A DNA stretch of 64,000 nt from positions 1 through 64,000 of the forward strand of contig CAUUJV010000005.1 of the NCBI GenBank assembly GCA_963545565.1. The letters run 5' to 3'. The notes beneath the pieces were generated by a model that searched no databases, was not told where the DNA came from, and worked only from the letters and a program-made list of their open reading frames with translations. Positions 9,601 to 16,437 of the stretch are shown one piece after another (within the stretch, counting starts at the first letter, position 1; every line of letters starts with the position of its first letter). Source of the DNA: CAUUJV01 sp963545565. GTDB taxonomy: Bacteria; Actinomycetota; Actinomycetes; Actinomycetales; Bifidobacteriaceae. Both the position numbers and the translations under genes were made by a program.

Positions 9601-10031
9601 GAGAACACCGAACAGTTAATGCAATTCTTACAGGCAATGCTGAATACGTCGGGCCATTATGTGTAGATGACGAGCTTTATCTTGATCTTGCATCGACAGG
9701 GAAGCTCAGTGGTCAAATTGGAGAGTTTGCTGAAACTTTTACTGTAGATGCCACTTTGAATCCTGAGATTGTAAACAGATGGGTAGTAGGAGGATTCTAT
9801 TCTGATGCGCGACTGCGAATGAGACCTTTGTATTTTTCTGCTGAAGGATTGGAGAAGGTCTCTCTCGACAATGAGATATCTGTTAAGAAAATTGTCGATA
9901 ATCCTGGATGGCTGCCATCTATAGATTCTCTTGCTAAATATCATCCTCAGATTATTCACCGTAATGCACTAGGCGAGCCGCGATTCAGTTCTAAGGCAGG
10001 GCTACCAGTTTCATATAAGTGGGATTCGTGA
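6618..10031 (+). CDS. cas9: CRISPR-associated endonuclease Cas9, type II-C
   Basis: RNA-guided DNA endonuclease, 1137 residues, in the compact II-C size range. All catalytic pieces are visible. RuvC-I is SIGVDVG with D10. An arginine-rich bridge helix RRTRRMRRRRKLRLSR follows. RuvC-II is INIENTRQG with E514. The HNH domain has DHIVP with H589, plus N604 and N613, and a zinc-binding set C573/C576/C609/C612. RuvC-III is RRHHAVDA with H758 and D761. The C-terminal 350 residues would form the PAM-interacting domain. There are no internal stops or frameshifts. ATGs exist at 6618 and 6624, and no strong ribosome binding site helps choose. cas1 follows after 14 nt, so cas9-cas1-cas2 look like one operon. 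PAM preference cannot be read from sequence. Confidence 0.95.
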   Translation: MTMKYSIGVDVGLYSVGLSALRLGEHGEPVRILKAMSYIHDSGVDPSQQKVATSRKSVSGVARRTRRMRRRRKLRLSRLDNLLSNMGYPLVELPLKEPFGEWLRRAELADGYIVDDELRKEYLSIAIRHIARHRGWRNPYKRVEPLFAVNLEASEQFNELCTRAENLIKGYSTSGLTTAQIVRDCIDFSAGLPSIRLRHSTKENATEALLPARLMQEDNARELRAIFAMQRVKEDEQKEIIRSVFSTVSPKGSAESRVGIDPLTDEPRALKASLAFQKYRIISTISNLRIRRFKTDGSLTVSEKQKVYEFLADEKNQDDLTWGDIAELLNIERRSLVGVGNIDADGERISNRPPRMTTLIAIHKLSDEKLRKKLEKWWGSTALEEHESMVRLLGNTIDIDKVQGLPEYAAAVDFIDSLDDSELTKLDKISLPSGRAAYSVSALDLLSKRMLETEDDLHAARKAVFDVDDFWRPAADPVDSPLGNPAVDRVLKIVNRFLINCENRWGDPERINIENTRQGFTSVKTAREIQKDNDRRAGFKQDVVNQLKNLGIDDIHEYDIRRLEAVQRQNSQCLYCGRQIAFKTCEMDHIVPRKGAGSTNTRTNLAAVCVDCNRLKSNIPFAAWCQQTAAQQRGVSLKEAINRVDHFIFQPHEYSPVAQRNYKQAVIVRLKQKNFDDPMDARSMESVSWMADELHKRIDWYFNSDYYTNHGSGNGNKRVSVSVYNGSATAMARRLSGIEGQIHFIGSSLKTRLDRRHHAVDASVIAMMSQGVSQILEEKRQLRTSQRILGRPESGMPIWHDYPLPTDSGYMTYMQWLRHMHTLLDLLNDALDNDRIPVLHLQRLSLGNSVVHDDTIHPLKKMKVSDVIDAETIRRASTPALYCALTRCSDYDSETGLPENPNRVIEVNGSVLGSDDSIGFFASTAAQITVRNGSAEIGSAIHHARLYKCWMTLKSGKKKIFYGMIRVFQTDLRHAHRNDLFSYPLPEQSISMRYGEHRTVNAILTGNAEYVGPLCVDDELYLDLASTGKLSGQIGEFAETFTVDATLNPEIVNRWVVGGFYSDARLRMRPLYFSAEGLEKVSLDNEISVKKIVDNPGWLPSIDSLAKYHPQIIHRNALGEPRFSSKAGLPVSYKWDS

Positions 10032-10045
10032 TATAGGGAGTTCTC

Positions 10046-10957
10046 ATGCAGAATGCGTGGCGCGTAGTTGATTGTACGGAACTTTCCGGGCAACTGAAAT
10101 ATGATCGCGGTCGACTCGTTACTCATTCTGATTCGTGCGAGAGTAACAAGTCGGACACTGAGATTGCATTAAGTGATATTGCTGTTCTACTTGTTGGGCT
10201 TCGTTGTAATTGCAGTGCTGGGCTTCTTCATCAATGTGCGCAGTATGGGGTATGCGTCATGATGTGTGATTGGCGAGGGGTTCCGGTGTCTGCCATGTAT
10301 TCATGGGCTGAGACTAATACCAGAATTACTGCTAGGCAGATTGCTCAATCGTGTATGCCTGAACCTCGTAAAAAGAATGCGTGGGGTCGTATTGTTAAAG
10401 CCAAGATTTTAGGTCAGGCTGCCTGCTTGGAAAATCTCAGTAATGATGGAGCTGGCTTACTTAAAGAGATAGCAAAAAGTGTTCGATCTGGTGATACATC
10501 CAATACAGAGGGGCGGGCTGCGCGCGAGTACTGGAAGTATATTTTTCCTCAGGAAGAAGGATTTAAGCGGATTCCTGGTGCCGGGTATGGCAGAAATGCA
10601 CAGTTGGATTATGCCTACATGGTACTCCGTGGGTTTGTAGCAAAAGCTGTTATATCTGCTGGTCTGAATCCAGCCTTAGGTGTGAACCACCATCAGAGTG
10701 GAAATTATTTTTGCCTTGTTGATGACTTGATTGAGGTCTTTCGTCCAGCAATAGATTTTCGCGTTGCCCAGCTTTCTTATCAAGATTCACTCTCTGACAA
10801 GATGGTGAAGAAACATTTAATTGAAGCGGTTAATCGTCAGTTCAATGGCTCTGGATTGACGATTCCCAGTGCTGCATCTGACTTTGCTCAAACGTATGCG
10901 ATATACGCAGAGGGCAAAATCGATAAACTTCCAGTTCCTCAATATGTGAGTGATTGA
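10046..10957 (+). CDS. cas1: CRISPR integrase Cas1 (type II)
   Basis: Metal-dependent integrase that with Cas2 inserts new spacers. At 303 residues it has the type II length. The conserved metal-site residues are in place: E155 in TEGRAAREYW, the histidine of NHHQSG (215/216), and LVDDLIEVFRP with D226/D227 and E230. GGGAG sits six bases before the ATG, so the start is well supported. It lies 14 nt after cas9 and overlaps cas2 by 8 nt if cas2 uses GTG, indicating translational coupling. No cas4, csn2 or other adaptation gene is present, which is what defines subtype II-C. Confidence 0.94.
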   Translation: MQNAWRVVDCTELSGQLKYDRGRLVTHSDSCESNKSDTEIALSDIAVLLVGLRCNCSAGLLHQCAQYGVCVMMCDWRGVPVSAMYSWAETNTRITARQIAQSCMPEPRKKNAWGRIVKAKILGQAACLENLSNDGAGLLKEIAKSVRSGDTSNTEGRAAREYWKYIFPQEEGFKRIPGAGYGRNAQLDYAYMVLRGFVAKAVISAGLNPALGVNHHQSGNYFCLVDDLIEVFRPAIDFRVAQLSYQDSLSDKMVKKHLIEAVNRQFNGSGLTIPSAASDFAQTYAIYAEGKIDKLPVPQYVSD

Positions 10958-11291
10958 TATGAAAGTTGATGAGGATAGTGGCGGTATGTGGTGTCTTGTG
11001 ATGTTTGACCTGCCGGTTAAAACAAAGAAGCAGCGTCAGGCTGCCACGGATTTTAGAAATATGTTACTTGATTTGGGTTATGCAATGGTGCAGTTCTCTG
11101 TTTATGCAAGATATACACCGACACAATCAGGTAATCGTTCAACGGTTAAGGCGATTAAAGAGAACCTGCCGCCTAAGGGAAAAGTGAGAATTCTCCATGT
11201 GAGTGATCATCAGTGGTCTTCTGCTGATAGATTTTCAAATTTGGAACCTGAGTCTGAAGTGGAAACACCAGATCTTTGTGTACTTTTTTAG
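10950..11291 (+). CDS. cas2: CRISPR-associated Cas2
   Basis: Small structural partner of Cas1 in spacer acquisition. The ferredoxin-like fold signature is clear: MWCLVMFDLPV with the conserved Asp, then a basic helix and the LGYAMVQFSVYARY strand. At 113 residues it is normal for type II. It may start at the GTG at 10950, inside the cas1 end, or at the ATG at 10959 just after the cas1 stop; there is no clear ribosome binding site for either. Its stop codon lies inside a 15-bp inverted repeat that probably terminates the cas operon. Normally an array would follow directly, and here only one repeat does. Confidence 0.93.
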   Translation: MIDMKVDEDSGGMWCLVMFDLPVKTKKQRQAATDFRNMLLDLGYAMVQFSVYARYTPTQSGNRSTVKAIKENLPPKGKVRILHVSDHQWSSADRFSNLEPESEVETPDLCVLF

Positions 11292-11309
11292 TCGAAAAAA
11301 GTACACAAA
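11275..11309. terminator. Strong bidirectional terminator over the cas2 stop codon
   Basis: A perfect 15-bp inverted repeat, TTTGTGTACTTTTTT (11275-11289) with AAAAAAGTACACAAA (11295-11309), encloses a 5-nt loop. The T and A tracts allow termination on either strand: it would end cas9-cas1-cas2 on plus and any crRNA-like transcript starting from the repeat on minus. The cas2 TAG is at 11289-11291, inside the hairpin. Confidence 0.7.
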
Positions 11310-11341
11310 ACCCAGTAATTCCAACCCTCTTAGGAGTTGGT

Positions 11342-11377
11342 CCATTATATCAAGAGGGATGGGAGTTAATTCTCAGC
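11342..11377 (-). CRISPR. Single type II-C CRISPR repeat with intrinsic -10 promoter
   Basis: One 36-nt unit on the minus strand begins GCTGAGAATTAACTCC and ends CTCTTGATATAATGG. Three things support it being a repeat. It is 12-nt complementary to the 3' end of the tracrRNA anti-repeat (CTGAGAATTAAC with GTTAATTCTCAG at 6377-6388), and complementarity continues past a bulge. It lies directly beyond cas2. Its 3' end is a perfect extended -10, TGATATAAT, as in II-C repeats that each carry a promoter. I find no second good copy at spacer distance, so this is not an array in the usual sense. A minus-strand transcript from here would run about 30 nt and hit the terminator over cas2. It could be the remnant of a deleted array. 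Confidence 0.65.
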
Positions 11378-11472
11378 GTGGAAATGACGAAAGAGTAAGG
11401 TTCAAGAATAATTTGCACTGCGAGGGTGAGCAACCGTCGCAATAATGACAATTTAGTGATATTGTTCTATCT

Positions 11473-11763
11473 ATGGTACGCAAAGATGAGCTTCCAGAAA
11501 CAAGCGAAGTTGATAAGCAAGTAAGCAAATACCTGCTCTACTCTCTTAGAGAGAGAAGGCTCTCAACAGCTGATGTTGAGAAAGCTCTTGGACGTTCTCA
11601 CGGATATACCTACACGCGAACAAGGGGGCAAGAGTCATTCACTATTGATGAACTGACCAAAATTGCACGATTACTTGGTCTAAATACATTCTATGATTTC
11701 ATGGATGAAGCCCAGAAATTCGCAGTAGCAGATGAGCCTGAGCGGGTTGAGACTGAAAATTAA
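11473..11763 (+). CDS. Small helix-turn-helix (Xre-like) regulator
   Basis: A 96-residue protein with a probable HTH in the middle: SLRERRLSTADVEKALGRS, then a turn and a positively charged segment, then FTIDELTKIARLLGLNTF. This layout is that of Xre/Cro-type repressors of phages, toxin-antitoxin pairs and mobile elements. No clear ribosome binding site precedes the ATG. The RhuM-family gene starts 35 nt after its stop, so the two may be co-transcribed. It stands where spacers of the CRISPR array would be expected. DNA binding is inferred from the fold only, and its target is unknown. Confidence 0.65.
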   Translation: MVRKDELPETSEVDKQVSKYLLYSLRERRLSTADVEKALGRSHGYTYTRTRGQESFTIDELTKIARLLGLNTFYDFMDEAQKFAVADEPERVETEN

Positions 11764-11798
11764 CGATTATGAACACAATAATGGGTGAAAGGCAGACA

Positions 11799-12791
11799 AT
11801 GGGCAATGATTCGCAGGAACAGGAGATAGTTCTTTACCAGGCGGATGGGAAGAATGTTCAGGTGCCTGTTGTGTATTCGGATGAAACGTTTTGGATGAGC
11901 CAAGCAGGAATGAGTGAGCTGTTCGAAACGAGTAAACAAACAGTAAGTTATCATCTCAAAAATATTTTTGATAGTGGTGAATTAGAAGAAAAAGCAGTTG
12001 TCAAAATTTCTTTGACAACTGCTTCAGATGGTAAAAACTATAAAGTTATTTTCTATAATCTTGATGCGATTATTGCTGTCGGCTATCGCGTGAATAGTAA
12101 ACAGGCAACACGTTTCCGCCAATGGGCCACAACCACACTGCGCGAATACATTATTAAGGGGTTCGTTCTCAACGATGACATGCTTAAAAACGGGCAACCA
12201 TTCGGTAAAGACTACTTTGATGAGCTTCTTACGCGCATTAGAGATATTCGCGCTAGTGAACGCCGATTCTATCAGAAGATTACTGATATTTTTCAAGAAG
12301 TCTCCATGGACTACGATAAGGATAGTCAGACAGCGAAAGACTTTTATGCGAATATTCAAAACCGATTCCACTACGCGATTAGTGGATATACCGCAGCAGA
12401 AATCATTAATAGGAGAGCGGACTCAACGCAGCCTCATATGGGATTAACTTCTTGGAAAGGATCTCCAGAAGGCAGAATCCATTCTAGCGACGTAACAATC
12501 GCGAAAAATTATTTAACAGAGGATGAGTTATCACGATTGAACAGGCTTGTATCTGGTTTTCTTGACACTGTTGAAGCACGCGTAGAAAATCATCAGCTTA
12601 CAACGATGCAAGAATGTGTGCAATTATGTAACCAGTATATTCAGCTGACCGGTGGGCAAGTTCTTGATGGTAAAGGACATGTGCGGAAGAAGACGGCAGA
12701 TAGTAAAGCACGGCAAGAGTTTTTAAAATTTAACCTGACTCAGGATAATGATTTCGATAAGTTCGCTAAAGAAATCACACAAAAACTATGA
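11799..12791 (+). CDS. RhuM family protein
   Basis: Belongs to the family named after RhuM of the Salmonella pathogenicity island SPI-3; the biochemical role is unknown. It often sits in restriction-modification or other accessory islands. Seen here are an N-terminal DNA-binding-like region (FWMSQAGMSELFETSKQTVS), the family block VIFYNLDAIIAVGYRVNS followed by TRFRQWATTTLREYIIKGFV, and a helical C-terminal half. The start is placed at the ATG at 11799 because GAAAGG lies seven bases before it. An upstream in-frame ATG at 11769 would add ten residues but has no such site. No restriction or modification subunit is present next to it. Confidence 0.8.
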   Translation: MGNDSQEQEIVLYQADGKNVQVPVVYSDETFWMSQAGMSELFETSKQTVSYHLKNIFDSGELEEKAVVKISLTTASDGKNYKVIFYNLDAIIAVGYRVNSKQATRFRQWATTTLREYIIKGFVLNDDMLKNGQPFGKDYFDELLTRIRDIRASERRFYQKITDIFQEVSMDYDKDSQTAKDFYANIQNRFHYAISGYTAAEIINRRADSTQPHMGLTSWKGSPEGRIHSSDVTIAKNYLTEDELSRLNRLVSGFLDTVEARVENHQLTTMQECVQLCNQYIQLTGGQVLDGKGHVRKKTADSKARQEFLKFNLTQDNDFDKFAKEITQKL

Positions 12792-12903
12792 AAAAAATAA
12801 ATCAGGCAGGAAAGTGTATAGCCACAGATGTGTTATAGAGCATAAAACACGAATATACACTTGAAGCGGAAGAAAGTACAAGAATTCATTAACCTAAAAT
12901 TTG

Positions 12904-12977
12904 TGGGCGATAAGGGACTCGAACCCCTGACATCCACCGTGTAAAGGTGGCGCTCTAGCCAACTGAGCTAATCGCCC
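12904..12977 (-). tRNA. tRNA-Val (anticodon TAC)
   Basis: On the minus strand the cloverleaf reads as a 7-bp acceptor stem (GGGCGAT with ATCGCCC), a D arm with TAGCTCAGTTGG, an anticodon stem CCACC/GGTGG closing the loop TTTACAC (anticodon TAC, codon GTA), and a T arm with GGTTCGAGTCC. The discriminator is A and no CCA is encoded. Its 3' end faces the CRISPR/RhuM region, the usual side for integration of mobile DNA. Confidence 0.93.
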
Positions 12978-13146
12978 GACTTGATTTAGTGTAGCGCATA
13001 GTTTGACATTTTGTGCGCAAAATCGAAAAATTTTCAAAATTGAGTGGGTTTTCCGTGTGTATTCTGCGCGACACGCTCATAAAGCTTCATGATTACCGTA
13101 TGGTGAATCTCAGATATTTTGTTTCTCTTTTCTCAAGGAGGCTGGC

Positions 13147-14493
13147 ATGGCTCGTCACGACGCTCAGAACCATAATGGGGGTCTTCCACACGTAAAGAAA
13201 AACGCTTGGGGATATAACGTTGATGAGGTTAATGAGTTCCTTGAGCGCACTCGTGAGCTATATGACGCTACTGATGAGCCTAAGCTTAAGCAGAACGATG
13301 TGCAGTCTGCTTCTTTCTCGCTCGAAAAAGGCGGATACGTTATTGATTCGGTCGACCAAGCTTTAGTAAGGCTTGAACGTGCTGTAGTTGATAAGCAGAA
13401 CGCTTGGGAGCTTTCTACACAAGGTCGTGTGGCATGGCGCACGCGTACTGAAGAACTCGCTATGACCTTGATTCCTCGTGCTGAGCGCCCGTCACAGCAA
13501 CGTTTTAAGGAGGGGGAAGCTAAGGCTCCATCGTATGACCGTAAACAGGTAGATCGCCTTGTAATGACAAGCGTTTCAACTATTGCTGATGATCTTGCTC
13601 TTCCATATTCTCCTCAAGATAAGCTGCCAAAACCTGATGATGATCTTTCTTCAAAGAAGATTTCAACGATAGTTTTCACTCAACGTACTGGTAAGAATGG
13701 GTACGACGAGAGTCAAGTTGATGCTTATCTTAATCGTATTTCACAGGTTCTTGCTCGTATTGAATCATTTGCTCGTTTGGAAGGCAACGAATCTTTTAAT
13801 GCTTTAGAAGCAGAAGAGCGCAATGGTGGCAATGCGTTAAATGATGCAACTTCTTCAGTTTCTCCATTGATTCCTCAGAATAATCAAAACGAGAAGTCTT
13901 CGTTGGCAAGCCTAGCCGCTGCAGCGGGCTCAACCACTGCGGCATCCTCAACAGAAACACGTTCAGATGCTGGTGATATGCCTGAATCTTTTGAGCCTGC
14001 ACAAAACTCGCGTGAAAGCTTTGAAGATGTGAGCGCAGGTGAACATTCGCTATTTTCCGCTAGTCCGCAGTATGTAAATCGTGACAGAGATGAAAGCACT
14101 CCGCATGGCTATGCTGTTTCGCCTAGTGTTTCTTCTATGCGTGATGCTGACAATCAAAGTGATAGCCAGAGCATAAACGATGATGCTGCTCCCGTTGAAA
14201 CAACTCCAGTTTCCTTCATGCCAACAGTCAAGCAGCGCCCCCACCTATCTGCGGATGCACGAGTCGTTACGGGGAATCAGCCGGTAACGATTTATCCAAC
14301 AGGAAGTGTAACTGGTCAGAATAATCAGAACGCTAATGCAGCTAACGGTGCGGCTAATAATGCAGCAGATAGCAATCCTGACAGCAATGCCGACAATGTC
14401 AACATTAATGATATTGCGATGCCGTCGTTCGAATTCAAGATGCCTGATTTACCTCTTTTCGGCGTCGGTGAAAATACTGAGAAAAATGAGTAA
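13147..14493 (+). CDS. DivIVA-domain-like cell division/growth protein
   Basis: A 448-residue soluble protein without a signal peptide. Three short modules resemble the DivIVA 'GY...eVd.fL' motif: HVKKNAWGYNVDEVNEFLER (16-35), a second around GGYVIDSVDQALVRLERAV (about 60-78), and a third GKNGYDESQVDAYLNRISQV (about 178-197). The C-terminal half is low-complexity, rich in Ser, Asn, Asp and Ala, and probably disordered. AAGGAGG precedes the ATG by seven bases. The family link suggests recruitment to the pole or septum, but that is inference. A strong terminator follows. A canonical DivIVA is encoded separately at 26333. Confidence 0.7.
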   Translation: MARHDAQNHNGGLPHVKKNAWGYNVDEVNEFLERTRELYDATDEPKLKQNDVQSASFSLEKGGYVIDSVDQALVRLERAVVDKQNAWELSTQGRVAWRTRTEELAMTLIPRAERPSQQRFKEGEAKAPSYDRKQVDRLVMTSVSTIADDLALPYSPQDKLPKPDDDLSSKKISTIVFTQRTGKNGYDESQVDAYLNRISQVLARIESFARLEGNESFNALEAEERNGGNALNDATSSVSPLIPQNNQNEKSSLASLAAAAGSTTAASSTETRSDAGDMPESFEPAQNSRESFEDVSAGEHSLFSASPQYVNRDRDESTPHGYAVSPSVSSMRDADNQSDSQSINDDAAPVETTPVSFMPTVKQRPHLSADARVVTGNQPVTIYPTGSVTGQNNQNANAANGAANNAADSNPDSNADNVNINDIAMPSFEFKMPDLPLFGVGENTEKNE

Positions 14494-14527
14494 ATAAATA
14501 AACGAATAAGACCATCGACTTAAATTA

Positions 14528-14554
14528 GGCTCTGCCATAGGGCAGGGCCTTTTT
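14528..14554 (+). terminator. Rho-independent terminator
   Basis: GGCTCTGCC and GGCAGGGCC form a 9-bp stem with one G-T pair and a 4-nt ATAG loop, followed by TTTTTTC. It ends the DivIVA-like gene. Confidence 0.85.
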
Positions 14555-14578
14555 CAATCAAGCCGGTAGAATAAGTCT

Positions 14579-16387
14579 GTGCAGAGTAAACAAGATGGGG
14601 TATTGCAAAAGCAGAAGCAAAAACAGAGGCAGAAGCAAGCACAGAAGCATGATTGGGGGAATGCTGTATCTGCCTCATGGAATTGGGTTCAGCGTAGCCT
14701 TGTTGCTTTGCCTATCTTTATAGTGCTGCTTGGAATTTTTATAGGGGTTTCTAACCTCACAAAAATTGAGTGGGATAACAATCCAACGGATCAAACAATC
14801 CAAACTATAGGAAATCGCACAGAAGTCACTTTTAATAACACTACGGGCACTGCTTTGCCAACGCGGGGTACTTACGAAACGAAGAAAATCAGCCGGTATA
14901 TCACCATTACGCAGCCTTCAACAGGTGAGACGCAGCGTGCACATATTCTTATCCGTGTACCTGTTGATTCGCAGGGCAGGAGGGTTCAAGGCTCGGATAT
15001 TGGGTTAAAGAATGGCTTGCCTGGAGTCGTGTTTCTTCATGGAGCCGGATATGGGTCAGCTGCAAATTCATTTGCTGATGTTGCTACAGATTTGACTTCT
15101 GCGGGTATGGTTACAGTGACGATTGATAAACCTGTATGGTCTACGAGTGATATTAACCGCGATTACAAGGCGTCAGCTAGAGCCTATGATAAAGCTGCAC
15201 AGTACTTGCGGAAATTATCATATGTTGACAGCTCAAAAGTTGGTGTGTATGCCACATCAGAAAGCACATGGATCACGCCGTACATGATTAAATACGATAA
15301 AAAGATTGCTTTCCAAATTTTGCTAAGCCCAATGGTGTATGTTCCTCGTCATTCCTTAGGATTTTTTGTGGCGCAAGATTTTGCCATAGTGGGAGCAAAT
15401 CCGGGGTACCAGTCGATTGTGCGCAGAGTTTTTAGCTTCGATACTGGCATGCTTGGTCTTGATAATCTCGATTTTAATTCTTTGCTTGAGAACTCTTATT
15501 CAATCCCAACTTTTGTGGCATATGGATCTAAAGATGTGATGACCGCGCAGGTTGGAGGAATTTCTACCATTGAGGGTATGGCACACAAAGTGGGCAACTG
15601 GAACGTTACTGTGCGTAATTACCCAATTGGTAACCATGTTTTAAGACTGGGTGATGAGGCACTGCCCGGTACAACATTGGTGGATCACTATGAGGATGAT
15701 ATTGCAAGCTGGGCTGTTGGCACCATGCGTGGTTTAAAACAAACTTCATCTCTTGTTGCAGGCGCAAATATCCAGCAGTCAATTGCCGTGCCGACTCAGC
15801 TGAAAGCACACCGAGCTTTAACGATTTATGCTGTGGTTATTCACGCTGGAATGATTCTACTTTTGCTTGCTTCACTTGTGATGGGAATTTATGCTGTAGT
15901 AACTAAAATTCGCCGAAAAATTCGTGGTGATGCACGCCCTGTATTTGGCTTCCTTGGAAGAAATCAAAGATATTTGATGCGTATCAGTTTCACGACCTTG
16001 GCTGCTTTGCTGCTGTTCGTAGCAGGATTAGGGCAGATTATTTATCGCATGGTCAAGCTTATTTGGGGTGCTGCTCCTGTAGCTCCGGGCATGATTTATT
16101 GGAGCTGGTACGTGGTGCAGGCTGCATGTTTTGTAGTGTTATGGTCGTGGAGCACAGTATTCGCTCGCTTATTTGAAGTTTTAATTAAGCAGATCCAGCA
16201 TGCATACACAGTGCATCATTCGGCGGATAAATTCACCATGAGTGTACTCATGGATGTGCGTAAAGAGCTTGGTAAACGCTCAATCATTGCAACTACTCAT
16301 TTTGGGCAGGTATTTTTCATTATAACTACTGCCGCAATGTTTGCTGTACTGCTGTTCTTCGCCTTTTGGGGACTTTTTGTCTACTAA
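14579..16387 (+). CDS. Membrane-anchored alpha/beta hydrolase-like protein
   Basis: A 602-residue protein of unknown role. A Lys/Gln-rich cytoplasmic tail (about 1-35) precedes a first membrane segment (LVALPIFIVLLGIFIGV). An extracytoplasmic hydrolase-like domain follows with VVFLHGAGYGSAANSF, a nucleophile-elbow-like GVYATSEST, VAYGSKD and a late IGNHVL. The C terminus has about four hydrophobic segments. The elbow departs from Gly-x-Ser-x-Gly, so catalytic activity is uncertain. The GTG at 14579 is the farthest start and no clear ribosome binding site supports it. It lies between the DivIVA-like gene and recO, with a terminator isolating it from the former. Confidence 0.6.
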   Translation: MQSKQDGVLQKQKQKQRQKQAQKHDWGNAVSASWNWVQRSLVALPIFIVLLGIFIGVSNLTKIEWDNNPTDQTIQTIGNRTEVTFNNTTGTALPTRGTYETKKISRYITITQPSTGETQRAHILIRVPVDSQGRRVQGSDIGLKNGLPGVVFLHGAGYGSAANSFADVATDLTSAGMVTVTIDKPVWSTSDINRDYKASARAYDKAAQYLRKLSYVDSSKVGVYATSESTWITPYMIKYDKKIAFQILLSPMVYVPRHSLGFFVAQDFAIVGANPGYQSIVRRVFSFDTGMLGLDNLDFNSLLENSYSIPTFVAYGSKDVMTAQVGGISTIEGMAHKVGNWNVTVRNYPIGNHVLRLGDEALPGTTLVDHYEDDIASWAVGTMRGLKQTSSLVAGANIQQSIAVPTQLKAHRALTIYAVVIHAGMILLLLASLVMGIYAVVTKIRRKIRGDARPVFGFLGRNQRYLMRISFTTLAALLLFVAGLGQIIYRMVKLIWGAAPVAPGMIYWSWYVVQAACFVVLWSWSTVFARLFEVLIKQIQHAYTVHHSADKFTMSVLMDVRKELGKRSIIATTHFGQVFFIITTAAMFAVLLFFAFWGLFVY

Positions 16388-16437
16388 GATTTACTAGGTT
16401 CGGCTGAGCTTATTACGGTAAAAGTGAGGGAGGATGA

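Noticed and set aside
11365..11440. Second tracrRNA copy on the plus strand, because GTTAATTCTCAG is repeated here
   Set aside because: The downstream part lacks the nexus-like hairpin and U-tract terminator of 6350-6485. The shared 12-mer is better explained as the reverse strand of a repeat.
11408..11443. Possible second CRISPR repeat 30 nt from the first (hairpin GCGA...TCGC; shares TCGCAGTGC on the minus strand with some II-C repeats)
   Set aside because: It matches the 36-nt unit at 11342-11377 poorly and does not pair with the tracrRNA anti-repeat. The spacing is right but the sequence is not, so I did not call a two-repeat array.
12978..13146. TTGACA at 13003 as promoter of the DivIVA-like gene
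   Set aside because: No convincing -10 box lies 16-18 bp downstream, so it was not listed as a promoter.
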